From the NCBI GenBank assembly GCA_022496805.1, contig CM040087.1, positions 12,784,001 to 12,848,000 on the forward strand: a stretch of DNA of 64,000 nt. The letters are read 5' to 3'. Under the pieces are notes generated by a model that saw only the letters and a program-made list of their open reading frames with translations, was not told the DNA's origin and did no database searches. Positions 25,364 through 40,917 of the stretch are shown in pieces. Position numbers and translations under genes: made by a program. Source of the stretch: Pohlia nutans. Lineage: Eukaryota > Streptophyta > Bryopsida > Bryales > Mniaceae. Every line of letters starts with the position of its first letter. The stretch's first letter is position 1.

Positions 25364-26086
25364 TTAACCCTTTGACGCTCCTGTGTCCACATTGTAAACG
25401 ATGAACAAATTCAGATTATTTTGTAATTACATATATGGACAGTTTTCATCCATCTAAAATCTCCTTGCTTCTTGTGCTAGTTGACTATCATTTGTATGGT
25501 GTGAATCTTCAAAATAAGATATTTTAATTTTCTTTTAATAATAGAATTGGTTTATGTCAAGTTTTAGTTATCAGTTCAAAAAATGAGACTTTAAACATGA
25601 CTTTCCAAAATAAGTAGAACCAAATAATGGAAATCACACCATCTCATAGTGCTGTTATTTCAAATTCATTACAACAATTAAATTGTTTTTGGTTAATTTA
25701 GGATTCTTAATTGAATTTCAAAAAAATATCTTCAAAATTTAATTACATTTTATTAATAATAAAAACATGATAAATCCAACCGTACAAATGTGATCTTCAT
25801 ATTGACATTTATAGCTTAGATTTGTATATCAACTCCATTTCGGATTCTCAATAAACATTTTATATTACATCACATCAAGAACTTCAAGGCATGTGAACAT
25901 GGTGCCATAATGGTGCATTGAAATGCAATTAAGATAATTTCATGCCAACCTTCATACCAACCTAGTATAGATAAAATGACACTAAAATGACTTGTATGTG
26001 ACCTTTGGTGTCAAAATGACACCAAAATAGTCTGACCCAACTTTTCTAATGAATTTCAAAATCCGGACGTTAAAAAGGTAAGAGTT
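25364..26086 (-). mobile_element. TTAA-flanked MITE, family D
   Basis: It reads as the reverse complement of 58478-59185: TTAACCCTTTGACGCTCC at the left, GGACGTTAAAAAGG at the right. It holds an uninterrupted version of the site into which the CACTA hairpin at 58611 inserted. Confidence 0.7.
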
Positions 26087-26102
26087 AACCCTTAAACGTC
26101 AA

Positions 26103-27929
26103 CACTACAAGGAGATCTGTGTCCTAATTGACTAAGTATTGACATAAATTTGTCAACTGCTCTGTCAATTAGGAGACCCTGATTCGGTCACTTTGTTGAC
26201 AAAAATTAGTCATTTCGTCTGTCAATTCGGACAAAGATACACGTCAGCTGGATGGCCGCCGAATGTCTTCGCCACGGTGGAATTTGTAGCCAGGTCAGCA
26301 CTCTACGTGTCTGGTAATTTGGTTTTTTCACGTGTAGAAACTTTCAATGAATATCGTGGAAGTTTCCTGGACTGGATGAAAGTTCAATTAACCCGTCAAT
26401 TTCACTCCGCCATTAACCCGTCATTAAATTAGGGTGATTTACTTTTGTACTGTACAAGATTGTCGTGTGAAACCACCAGAGAAATGCAAGTTACAACAGT
26501 CATCTGCCCTATCTTCCCCAGCTCTTGAATCATCCTGTGCAGCTTCCGTTCCTTCCAGAGCCTCCGGTTTCTTCTCTTCTTCTCCACCAAATCTAAACTC
26601 ATTGACACGCTTCTTGTCCACTGGGTACATCCAACTCTAATACACGTACACAAGAAAGATGATATCTGCACACATCCCCACATTGCTATGCAAGGTCAGC
26701 ACACAACTCACAATACAGTATAGAACATTCTCCCCCCTCTAGTAAACCACATACTAAAGCTTAGTTAGAATTATGATTCAGCTTACCATTTCGAAATACT
26801 GACAAGCGATGAAGAAGGGGCATCTTGATAACAAAAGCAAAGAGGTCGTCAATAATCATGTTGAGAAATTTGTAGGTCATTTGTCTGACTTCAACTTGCA
26901 GTTGATGAAAAGTTGTGGACACATCATGAGGACCTGCATCCTGAGGAAGGTCAAGCGCGCAGAGCTTCCAAAGTACGACCCTCTGGGTCTGTGAGCGAGC
27001 AGATGATATTGTTTGCCGGTATTGCCAGCGGATTTGATGTCCGCATCCTTGATTTTCAGCTCACTCACAACTCCACGGTCGAAATGATCAGGTCTCCCAC
27101 GCAAACGTTGTTTAAACCCTCGTTGCTACCGTGCCTGGAGAGGTGTAAGCCTGGGCGGCGTCGACCTGCGTCAGCCGCCTCCTCGCTCTTCAAACTGTCC
27201 ACCTTCAGAGCGACTGAAAACCTAAAAAAGGACAGGACAGAACGAAAGCAAACGAGCCCATCAACGAGGCGCTCCCGGGAGGCAAGAAAAGACGAGGAGC
27301 GTCGACACTGCCACACGCGGAGCCACCAAGAGCAGGAGGCGGAAGACGCCGGAGAAAGAACCTCGCAAGGTCCTCACCGAGGGCGGAGTACACAGAAGCA
27401 GAGCGCCGGATCAACGAGCAGGCAAAACAACGAAAACAGGGATCAACAAGAGAGCTGCACTGGTGAGAGAGCGGCCCCAAACCCTAGGGACAAACAAAAC
27501 TGAGTAAAGTCCGACCTCGACTGTTGAAAATTTACTCACCACAATAAAACTTATCCGGAACCGGTAGATCCACGTCATACCAGTGGCTAGCAATCTTTCC
27601 TAAAAATATACGCTGGAAAACCGCTGACACGTGTCAAAATGTCATTGGATGTGTTCATTTTGGCAAGCTGTAAAAAACATGTGAACATAAAAGTCCACAT
27701 AATTAAAAAAAGTCTAAACCAATAATAAAAGTCAAAAAAATAAAAATCCACAATTAGAACCTACTTTTAGAGTCCATGCTGTAAAGATGAAGGAAAAATT
27801 GACAAGGAGATGACAGAAGTTGAAAAAACAGTTCGAAATGACAAAACACAAGTGCATCGAGTGGCACTTGTCAATTTGGACAATTCAGTGTCAACTTCTC
27901 GTCATTTAAACACCCGTTTCCTTGTAGTG
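26103..27929. mobile_element. Pack-type CACTA transposon carrying captured gene fragments
   Basis: Inverted ends CACTACAAGGA and TCCTTGTAGTG are flanked by a perfect 3-bp duplication CAA (26100-26102 and 27930-27932), as in the CACTA/En-Spm superfamily. The 1,827 bp encode no transposase. Instead they carry pieces of a CLPTM1-type gene in minus orientation (26439-26945) and a GC-rich segment of unknown origin (about 27000-27500). The element is inserted next to a TTAACCCTTAAACGTC end, probably inside a TTAA-type MITE. Confidence 0.88.
26439..26945 (-). pseudogene. Captured CLPTM1-family exons with intron, disrupted
   Basis: Minus strand. One exon (to the donor at 26787) reads MMCPQLFINCKLKS and then, after a frame-shifting deletion, RQMTYKFLNMIIDDLFAFV and IKMPLLHRLSVFRN. 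After a gt...gtgtgcag intron (26786-26666) the next exon reads DIIFLVYVY, an in-frame TAG where the family has Gln, then WMYPVDKKRVNEF and FGGEEEKK. These are the C-terminal membrane-region motifs of CLPTM1 proteins. The fragment is genomic (intron retained) and broken by the deletion and the stop, so it is a transposon-borne pseudogene. The family match is from memory but the motif series is long and ordered. Confidence 0.85.
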
Positions 27930-28280
27930 CAAGGTAAGCCCCATGGGCTTAGTTAAAAGAGAATAATGAAGAAAAAAGTTGATTTTCTCAACCAAATCAA
28001 GCGAGACTTGTTGCGTTGGAAAGCTACTGAAAAAGCGATCTAGATTCCAAATTTTCGCCTCATTTGAGAGATTGTGGAATCGTTGGTAAGCAATCAAAGT
28101 TATCAAATTGAACAAGTTTAGAGGTTGGGGCAGCTGAAGTTCAGCAGTGCCGCAGTGCACTACAGAGCCGTTTTTGCAAAAAATAATAATAATAATAATA
28201 ATAAAATTAAAAAATAAAATAAAATCCTCCAAATAAATTTAGATGCCTTCCGGGCTGCCCTGTTCAGGCCCTCTTGACGT

Positions 28281-28856
28281 TTAACCCCTAAACGTCCTCA
28301 CCTATGTCCAGTTTAGGCAGTTTTGCAAAGATACATTATAAAATGCAATTAATATGAATATTTAGAACTTGATGTATGAATAAAAGTTATACATTTTGAA
28401 TTTTAGATTCTATCTATACAGTTAGATCTATGATTGCTATCACTAATTTTTTTCTATAAATTTTGAATCATAAAATAAAAAATTACTTTGTAATTCAATT
28501 ACGAATAAGATATTGACAATATGTGGATGAAATTTGTTGTGATGGATTATAATGTAGTACTCGAGGTGTAGTGATTTTTGGAGATTTTTTGGATGCTTGA
28601 TTTTATGAGTTTATTTTTCAAGAACACTTTTAGACCAAAATCTTCAAAATTTTGGGTGAAACACTGCAACACAAAATGAGGCTTAATTTTTTCAAAAATT
28701 GTTTTCTTTTTGATCGGATCACACATAAATGAAGCTAACTTCCCATAAAAAATTCAGTAAAAAAATCACACTACAAAAAGTGCATGACAGATGAGAAACT
28801 ACAGATGAAATCTGTACATCAAGCAAAATATGCATGGTTGGGCGGTTAGGGGTTAA
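28281..28856 (+). mobile_element. TTAA-flanked MITE, family B, 576 bp
   Basis: Ends TTAACCCCTAAACGTCC and GGCGGTTAGGGGTTAA. Interior shared with 30997-31548 (inverted) and 56733-57278. Confidence 0.85.
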
Positions 28857-29596
28857 GGATTAAGGACACATGAATCAAAAAGAGTTTTGAACAATACATC
28901 TTATCGATAAACTATGTAAAAATTGTCGTAAAAACCACAACTAACTACCGTATGGAAAAAAGAACAACTAGCGACCTCTCGCAAATACCATGGCAAATTA
29001 TATAAAGCGTCACAATATTGTGATTTACTACCAAACAATATCACGAATCTACAATCGGGTACAACATGCTTACAAATTTTTTCATAAGCATTGAAAGTAG
29101 GTAGATCCTATATCAAGCGGCCGCATTGATTTTGAAGATTGCAAATATGTTAAAAAAAATTCTTACGAGTAAAGAACTAGAGTAGGAATGTCCCTTTCAA
29201 TTTGTAGGTCCATGGGTGCCATATCGAGTACCTTACAATTTAACGAACGGACTCTATTTTTATGAGGGAGAGTCAAAAAGTTTGTAAGCAACTTGTACTC
29301 GACTGTACAGAGACAACAGTTTGCAAATGTGACATGCTCCCTCCATTTGTGACCTTAACCCCTAAACATCCCAAAGTCCAGGAACTGAATCACGAACAGA
29401 TTCAAAGCCTTGCAAAATTTCTCATACAATTTTGGATGACTTTTATCTGAGTCACCTTTGTAAACCTATTAATTCTCAACCAATTACAATAATTCTCTTG
29501 TGATGAGGAGTTGTTGATAATATTGGAGGGGCCTCCAACTACAAGTATGTTAAATTTGTTGGGTACATTGTGTACTTGCAATGCTCCTCTCATGTA

Positions 29597-30910
29597 CAGT
29601 ACCCTCCAACATGTCTTGCAACCATTTTGTGAACTCTTGAAATTCTCTCATTCATTTTCAATATGGGAGGATTTTATCAAATTTATCCTATTAAATCTTT
29701 TGTGTTACGGACCCTTCACGTGTTCATAAAATGTCAATGTCAAAAAATGAAATCTCTATTTTTGGTGAATTATTTTATCTTATTCACTTAATTTCAAAAA
29801 AATTAACTGAGAAATATATATGATGATTTTTTAAAATTTGATTGCATCAATTTATAGGATATATCATTGTTCACATTCTTGGTATTACAAAGATGCACAC
29901 TATGTAGGTAAAATTCTCGTCTATGTGGCTCTAAAGTATTTTCATAGTTTCCATTCATTCATATTCTAGGCTAAGGAAATCAAACTCATATATTAAATCA
30001 AAATTTGATCAAATAAAGTCAAATAAGGTATCATTAGGGGCTCATTTGCAAAAGCCAACCTCTTTGCCTTGTGTATGTCACTCAAGAATGGTTTCTTCAC
30101 TGCAATGCAACTGTTAACACCAAGCTCATGAAGCTCTTTACGTAAAGTTGACATGCCCACCGAAGATGTCACATTGCTGGACAATTCTGCAAGAGGAGCA
30201 CAACGATTACTACTAAGATCTCTATGGAGCTTTCTCCTATCTCGATCACTCATGTTTTGCGGCCTACCGGACCTACTTGCTGGCAATACAGAGCCACTAA
30301 TTCTAAATCGCTTGAGAATCCTTGAAATAGTCGATTTTGGCCTTCCTACAATGTTTCCAATTTCACTCACTGACATGCCAGCTTTGTGCATACCAACTAT
30401 CATGTGTCGTATATCATTTGATACATAACTCCTTGTCATGGTACACAATCCTCAAACAACACTTACATCCACAAAAAGTTTGATAAAAAAGGTCCTAACA
30501 ATAACACAGAAACTATATGTTTGACAAACAGGACTTGTTGCACACAATTTTTCTAAGAAATGTGTACCATCAAGATGACTTGCAAACAAGTATGTGTATC
30601 TCTGGACCCTCCCAAGCTCAAACATACTCAAAACCTGATATCCCAGAGAAGAAGTGATCACATTAAGAAGGGTACCCTTTTCCAAGATTTTTAAGCATGA
30701 TGGCAATTTTGGTAGACACATGGCAATGGGTGCCTCTTTATATCTAGAAAATGCATGGTGTATGAAGGTAACTGGAACACCTTCCATGATGCAAAAAATC
30801 TCATGGAGATGTGATGATTATCATGCCAACACCATCATTCTAAATCAGGCCATGGGATATGTTTTAAGTGAAAAAATAGAGTGTGTTGCAACACTTGTTA
30901 TAGGGTACTG
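29597..30910 (-). mobile_element. Tc1/mariner transposon, 1.3 kb, nested
   Basis: Terminal repeats of about 27 bp start CAGTACCCT at both ends and share AACA-GT-TTGCAAC with few mismatches. A TA duplication flanks it (29595-29596 and 30911-30912). Size, CAGT start and TA target are typical of Tc1/mariner. It carries a broken transposase on the minus strand. Confidence 0.88.
29993..30439 (-). pseudogene. Tc1/mariner transposase, N-terminal DNA-binding part only
   Basis: Starting at the ATG at 30439, about 148 residues remain. The paired-type helix-turn-helix region is clear: IRHMIVGMHKAGMSVSEIG, then RPKSTISRILKRF, then a basic GRPQNMSDRDRRKL segment and STLRKELHELGV of the second helical domain. 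The frame ends where the DDE/D catalytic domain should begin. The remaining AT-rich 400 bp of the element encode no recognisable catalytic motif, so it cannot catalyse transposition. Family transposases are usually about 340 residues. Confidence 0.85.
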
Positions 30911-30996
30911 TACACCTCATGTATATCTGAACCATGCTAATATCTATCATTGAGACTAGCATTTACTTGTGTTTGAAGGATCAATACATTTAGAGG

Positions 30997-31548
30997 TAAA
31001 CCCCTAAACATTCAACCATTCATAAAGTAAACGATGTACAAAATCAAACACAGATTTCTCATCCATCAATGACTTTTTGCAACATGGAGTTTTCACTAAA
31101 TATTTTATCGGAAATTAGCTTCATGCATGTGTGATCCAATTACAAAGGGGATAGATTGTAAAAAAATTATGCCTCATTTCTTGTTGTAATTAATGATTCA
31201 CCCAAAATTTCAAAGATTTCAGTGTAAAAGTGGTCTTGAAAAAGTCAACTCATGAAACTAAGCAACTAAAAAATGTCAAAAAATCACTACGTATCAACCA
31301 ATCACAACAAATTTCATGTACAAATTTATCAATATCTTATTCATAATCGAATTACAAAAAGGCTTTTCAATCTCATGTTTCAGTTTTATTACAAAAATAT
31401 TGGTGATAGCAATCGCAAATCTAACCACATGGATAGAATCCAAAATTTATAATGTACAAACTTTATTCATACACCTATGTTGTTTTTTAAGATGCATCTT
31501 TGCAAAACTGCCAAATTTTGGAGAGGGGTGAGGACGTTCAGGGGTTAA
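30997..31548 (-). mobile_element. TTAA-flanked MITE, family B, inverted
   Basis: Right end GAGGACGTTCAGGGGTTAA equals the reverse complement of the 28281 left end. It abuts the preceding element at a shared GTAAACCCC junction. Confidence 0.8.
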
Positions 31549-32163
31549 AATACTTGGAATGTAAAAGAGGAAATCATTGCATTATGGAAATCGTTTCTTC
31601 CCAAGTTTTAACAGTCCCAAGCAAAGGATTGCTTCAAAGAGTCAAATGAGTTCTAAACATCAGAAAATAATATGAAAATGATCAAGGACCTGGTAGCTTG
31701 TGCTCCCAAAACAGCATAAACCCAAGCCTGATGAATGCAATTACAAAACATACCCACCCACTACAGTTTTAATTATAACAAAGAGTGGTCTAATAAAATT
31801 AGTCTTCCCACAACTGACAATAATCTCATAGCAAAGTAAGACGTAATCACAAGAAAGCCCACCTGCATCACACAACCAAAGTGGATTTTGTCAATATAAC
31901 AAACAAAGCAAATACTAGATCCTTGCTTGGTTTCATCTAAATTTCAAAAGAAAAGCATCATTGACTGTTTTCTCGAAACCTTTAAATACACTGATAACAA
32001 AGAGTAATGCACAGCCTCGTACAATCCGCTCACTTCATTCTTACAGTGATCACGAGAATCTGCTTCTTTAATGACAAATAATGAGTTTGCGAAATCACAT
32101 CAGGACTACCTAACACATGGGGGGTTCCATATAGATTACGTACTTGGGGTATGTCAATTCATA

Positions 32164-35808
<3,645 letters not shown>

Positions 35809-36330
35809 AACACCTGGCCGTCGAACCGATTTCCCGATCTTCTGCGCCAGGGTGACGAACAGGTGGGACAAGGGGGGAGGAGGAGAAAATCCCTGAAAAC
35901 AGACAGGATGAAGAACGCGTGCAAAGCTCAAACCATGGGCTCACAAAGTTGCACCGACACAAGTGCGCCCATAGGTCATCAAAAAGAAAAGGAAAAAAAA
36001 GAAGAAAGGATTGCAGCAAGCAAAGCCAGCAACCAGAGCCGTAAATCCGGCCCGAGGGAGACGACGAGGTGGATCGGAAAGAAGACCGACGGACTCCCGG
36101 AGTGAGCGAGGGGCATCACAGTACTGTATGAGCGCCTTGCGAGGGGGGGAAGAAGCTCTGGCTCCCCGTTCTAGGGTTTCTGCTGTTCTGGATGAACGTC
36201 TTCGTGACCTGGCCTGATGGATTGGATGGATGTCGTCCGTTTCCTCACTGCCGCCGGCTATCGCTGTTTTCACGACGTGTTTCATCCGGCCGGCCGCGGC
36301 AACCGGAACGGACGTTACTAGATAGAAACT
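35809..36330. other. Upstream region of the CK2 alpha gene
   Basis: This stretch likely contains the CK2 leader and promoter. It is notably more GC-rich around 36010-36300 than its surroundings. Pyrimidine tracts on the minus strand near 35990 are typical of plant leaders. I cannot fix a transcription start. Confidence 0.4.
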
Positions 36331-36341
36331 CCGCCTTTCCA
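36331..36341. repeat. Left target-site duplication of SINE
   Basis: CCGCCTTTCCA, repeated exactly at 36711-36721. Confidence 0.9.
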
Positions 36342-36710
36342 TAGATAGATAGAGAGATAGAAACTTCGGTCCCTTTTCGGGGCAGGCGTGAATGAAGTGT
36401 CCGTTCGTAATGCCAATGATCCGATGCCCACCGGACAAGGGGAAATTGGGACAATACTACTCTCCCCTTTCGAGGATGGACACTATAGTGACACACTAAG
36501 CTACTACCTAGCTAGCCACTAATGCCTTGAAGATACCGGACATGGTATCCCCCCAAAGGGCTTTGAGGTACCCATACAACAAGGTCCAAGGACCCCCCAC
36601 CATAAATGGGTGGACTATGGTGGTGAGCACCACGCCGGCAGGGGGAGTAGAACCCACAACCTCCTCATTCAGGGCCATGAGCCTCAATCACCAAGCCAAG
36701 GCCCGTGGTG
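36342..36710 (-). mobile_element. tRNA-derived SINE, full length, 369 bp
   Basis: Read on the minus strand it starts GGCACCACGGGCC. It has an RNA polymerase III box A (TTGGCTTGGTGATTGAGG, 36699-36682) and a box B (GTGGGTTCTACTC, 36657-36645), and ends in a TCTA simple-repeat tail. A perfect 11-bp duplication CCGCCTTTCCA flanks it. Its 3' part recurs as fragments at about 23595, 37435, 53612 and 58240. It lies about 530 bp upstream of the CK2 start codon. Confidence 0.88.
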
Positions 36711-36721
36711 CCGCCTTTCCA
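36711..36721. repeat. Right target-site duplication of SINE
   Basis: CCGCCTTTCCA, identical to 36331-36341. Confidence 0.9.
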
Positions 36722-39700
36722 CAGATTACTCCTTTTGTCCCATCAAAACACCATAAAAATTACTCTATAGTGGATGGCCCATAAACCAACGCTTTAAGCT
36801 TTTCACGTAAATCTAGTACTAGTATAGAATTAGAAGCTTTTAAATGAACACCCGTTGGAGATGTTTTTTTATAGTACATGTCGTCGGTTATTGGGTCATC
36901 CACCTTACAGCAAAGTAATTTTCCTTTATAAAAAATTTAAGGTCTTCAAAAAGCTACTAACTCAGCCAAACTATCATGCAAAAATAATATAATGATGTTT
37001 TTTAATTTAAATTTTAAAAATTAATATTTCTTACAAAAAAAAAAATTAAAATAAAATCTGGTGTTGCACCATTTCGCCCAAGTCAGACTAGATTTTTAAA
37101 ATGTTTATTGGTGATTCTTTATTTTTTATTTTTAAAATCTTATTATGGTATTATTTTGCATGGCAGCTTGGTTAAATCGATGGCCTTTTGGAGGCCTCAC
37201 TTTTTTTTTGTAATGCATATTTTTTTTATGGAAAAGAGGGAGTACATTCTATAACAGTAGGGTATTGCACCGCCTACTGCTTGGTTGTTTTTTGAGTAAT
37301 ACAGTAACTTTCCTTGGAACTAGAGTGCAAAATGACACTTGTCATTATATGAGGGAATTCAATAGGAGTCAAGCAAGTGAGACAAACTGAAAATGTAAAA
37401 ACAATGAGCATCTAAGAGTATCTTTAGTAGGGGTACAAAGTCTAGGAATAACAATGTTACAAAAGTGTCTGTTTGTAATGTCAATAACTCAATGCCCATC
37501 AGACAAACGGCCATTGGTACAAAATTATTCTCCCCTATTAGGAATAGAAACTCTAGCATCCAAGAACGTTATTACCGTAGATGAGGGTCAGATTCGACAG
37601 ACTGAATTTGAAATTGGTTTTCTAGTGTCCTAGATTCAATTGATGTTTACCTTCTTCGATGGAACAAATATCTTTTTGTTTCAGGAAAATTAAATAATTA
37701 TTTAAATTTCCATTTCAGATTTTGATGAATTCACATCGCCCTAAACCAATCACAATATGATATGTGGCATTTCGGACAAAATTTATCAGATAAAATCTAT
37801 CATGTTGTAGGATACTTTTATGAAATTGATGTATCATCTGAGTTGATAATTTTGTTCCAGAAATATTTTTTTATGAAGTATGTAGTACAATTATCTATAA
37901 CATGTATAGTCATGATATGTCTATTAATAAAACTTCAATCCTTCATAACCTTTGCATATAATACTAAACAACATATTATTGGAATCGTTCTTCATTTTCC
38001 AATAAGAATATTATAAGTGTTCTAATAAACAATGGATGATTGAGTAGAAATGTGTTTATGATGGTTTTTTTTACTCTTGTCCATAACATTTTAGTAACTT
38101 TTTCATTGCCCATGATTATCATGCAAAGCTGCGATGCTACATGCAACACGTGCATTGCACAAGTGCATAGTTTTTTTTTACTTGCTAGCATAACCCTCAA
38201 GCGTGCAAGGAGTCCCGTGGGACCATGCTGGATTGTTTTCAATCAAATGTTGATTTTCACTTAGTTCCTAATTTCAAATGAAAATGATCTCAACTAAGAA
38301 AGTGTGGCGGGTATCTTCTACTTCTTAGTTCAATTTACCGTTCTTCAAAATTGTTAAAAATGCGTTTCTTATAACACTTTAAAGCTCAAATTCCTAAATC
38401 TTCTAATATACATTGCCGAAAATGCTTTTCTATCGAGTTTCTTTTTATACATATACACCTCGTTGTTCGTCACTATTATTTACATTTCCCTAAAAAAAAA
38501 ATACTATTCTAACCATTTTTGTAATTACTATGATTTTTGTCAAAAAAATCTTTGAAAATTTTATAAAAATTGTTTTTATTTAAATAATTATGGAAAAATT
38601 AGGGCAAATTGGTTTAACAGTACCTTATATGAGATCAATACTAGAAAAATATATTATATTTTAAAATGTGAAAAATTGTTGACATTTGATTAGGTAATTG
38701 TAGTGTAAACATTTAAGGGTTAATATAGGAAAAAAAATCATATTGGACAACCATTTTGGAACAAAGAAAATAAAACTTTAAAACTGAAATCTCGTATTAC
38801 CTTGTCAATTTCAACATTTAGTAGAGTTTTCCGCAAACTCATCGGCTTTCAGAGCCTTACTTTGGCAATTTCTTGAGTATACGAAAATTGGCCCGTGGTG
38901 GGCTGTCAGGGGCTGTCAGTTACTAGTTTTTGTATTTCAGTGAATAGACCCACTCCAAAGACCCATTCCATGTAGATACGTGTAAAGCCAAAGCCCATGT
39001 GACAGAGCATCCACGAGAATAGAAACTGAGGTTGGGAAGTTTTTGGGCACCGTTTTTTGTGCCTTCAAACTTCAGACCTCTAGTTTATTTACAGCATCTG
39101 ACATGTCTACTTTTATTGTCTTCTCAACCTCTCGTTTCACAATCTGCGGTCCAGTCACCCAATTGTAGAGCACTTTGTGGATAACTCTAGTGTCTACCAC
39201 AGTTGCTTTTATTTTCATACCATATTGATTTTTCCAAAATTTTCAACAAATAGCTATGTATGTAACATATGGCTATTTTCACTTCAACAAAATAATTATT
39301 TAGTACTATAATTGTTCAAGGTACTATTTTTCAAAATTCTCTCTTCACTTTATAGCCTGTATGTATGTATGCTAGAACACTGTAACCTCACATTTTTATG
39401 GCAACGTATCCTATAAAAGGTGTTCAAATTCAAATAATGTATCATGTGAATGGCACCTTGGAGATCTTAGTTAAGATTGCATTAAAGCCTCACATCCAAA
39501 TTATCAACACATGGAAGGTGATTATTATTTTGTTAGTTACTTTTATTAATTGTCAACATTATATTTGTCAAGTGTTCACTTGGGAGCATCAAATACTCCA
39601 ACCCCACCTTCCATTAACCCTCAACTGTCCAGGAGTCCAATTTTTGGACGATGTGTGAAAGTTATGGATTTTTAATCGGATTTTGTTACCATAAATTGAA

Positions 39701-40072
39701 TTAAAGTATGAATAAATTATTCCAAAAAACAAAAACACGGGGATCACACTATCACAGGGAATGCACGAATACACGGGGATTATGAGGGATGCATGGATAC
39801 ACATGGAACATGTAGAAAACATAAAATGGAGTGGCTTTGTGCTAATGTTTTCAATCATTGATTTTTTGTGGTTTTCTAATTTCTTTTTTATTTATTGTAA
39901 ATCTACTAATTGTACAAATTAAAAAAAGTCCACTACATTTGTTCCCTTGTAAGGACAAGCTCTATGTAAATCAATATTTTTAATGAAAAAATGAAGTAGG
40001 GTTTGCAAGAGGTTGACCTTGTTGAATAATAGTTTTGGTTGAAGGTTATTGTAGCATTGGATCCTAACTACT
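36722..40072. other. AT-rich intergenic region with a SINE fragment
   Basis: No gene recognised. A SINE 3'-segment lies at about 37435-37562 (GTGTCTGTTTGTAATGTCAA and following). A possible worn MITE end, TTAACCCTCAACTGTCC, is at 39616. Short open frames here are AT-rich and lack family features. Confidence 0.5.
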
Positions 40073-40616
40073 TTAACCCCTAAACGTCTAACCATTCATT
40101 TTTAGGATGGTTTTTGGTCAAGTCGAAAAATCAAGAATTTTAGCTTTGTTGAATTGGTGTTTACATTAAATGTTTAAGCTAAGTTATGATACCCTTTTGG
40201 ACCATTGGGAGTGGAGAATAAATTTCATTTGAAAATTTTACACTGTTGAGGAATCTAAAATTTGAGTGTTGAAAATACAAAAGGCTTTCTAAAGATGCTC
40301 CAATTACGTCTCTTTAAAAAAAATTCACTTTCATTTTTTGAACTACTTGTAAACATAACCATTATCCACCTTAAATATAATTTTAAATATTAATTTTGTC
40401 AACAATATATTTATTTTGAACTTTATCTTGTTTACATGATAAAATTTGTAATTGTTTAATATGTCTTCCAATCATGCTGAAACTTTTGTCATACCTCCAT
40501 AATGTTGATGACTATTTATGAAAAATTATAAATCATACAACATAATATTTCAACTAATAGTATGCACATTGTAGTGCTTTGCCTTTTACAAAACAAATGA
40601 GGAACTTTAGAAGTTG
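40073..40616 (+). mobile_element. TTAA-flanked MITE, family C
   Basis: Starts TTAACCCCTAAACGTC and follows 18297-18839 throughout (for example the shared word ATAATGTTGATGACTATTTA). The right end is worn (GAACTTTAGAAGTTGA). Confidence 0.75.
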
Positions 40617-40917
40617 AACTTTAGCAATTCATAACTTTTTCATACAATACCCAAACGCTACTTCAACAACGAAAACCACTATCTATAAACAATTGAAACC
40701 CATGGGAATGAGTTCCCAACTCCAGTTCTAAAAACTAATTTGGTCAACATTTAACGTGAATTTGGTTATCCATAATCCAAAACTAAAGTATCAGAATTCT
40801 TCAACATGGAATGCATCTTCCAACCTTAGGCATGGCATGGTAATCACAACTAACACTAAATGATACCTACAACAACTCTCAAATGTGGTTAACCAATGCC
40901 AACTACTTCACTGTCAA

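Larger units (their letters stand above)
29355..31000 (+). mobile_element. TTAA-flanked MITE interrupted by a Tc1/mariner element
   Basis: The outer roughly 240 bp on the left and 90 bp on the right match the intact 330-bp MITE at 19141-19470. The centre is occupied by the element at 29597-30910. Ends: TTAACCCCTAAACATCC and a worn TTTAGAGGTAA. Confidence 0.85.

Noticed and set aside
26913..27503. A 196-residue Arg/Ser-rich plus-strand open frame as a gene
   Set aside because: It is antisense to captured CLPTM1 sequence and a GC-rich fragment inside the CACTA element; the composition is that of a shadow frame.
29355..31000. The 1.65-kb element as the autonomous Tc1-encoding parent of the 330-bp TTAA MITE at 19141
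   Set aside because: The central part has its own 27-bp terminal repeats (CAGTACCCT) and a TA duplication, and the 330-bp copy shows the empty site. It is a nested insertion, not the parent.
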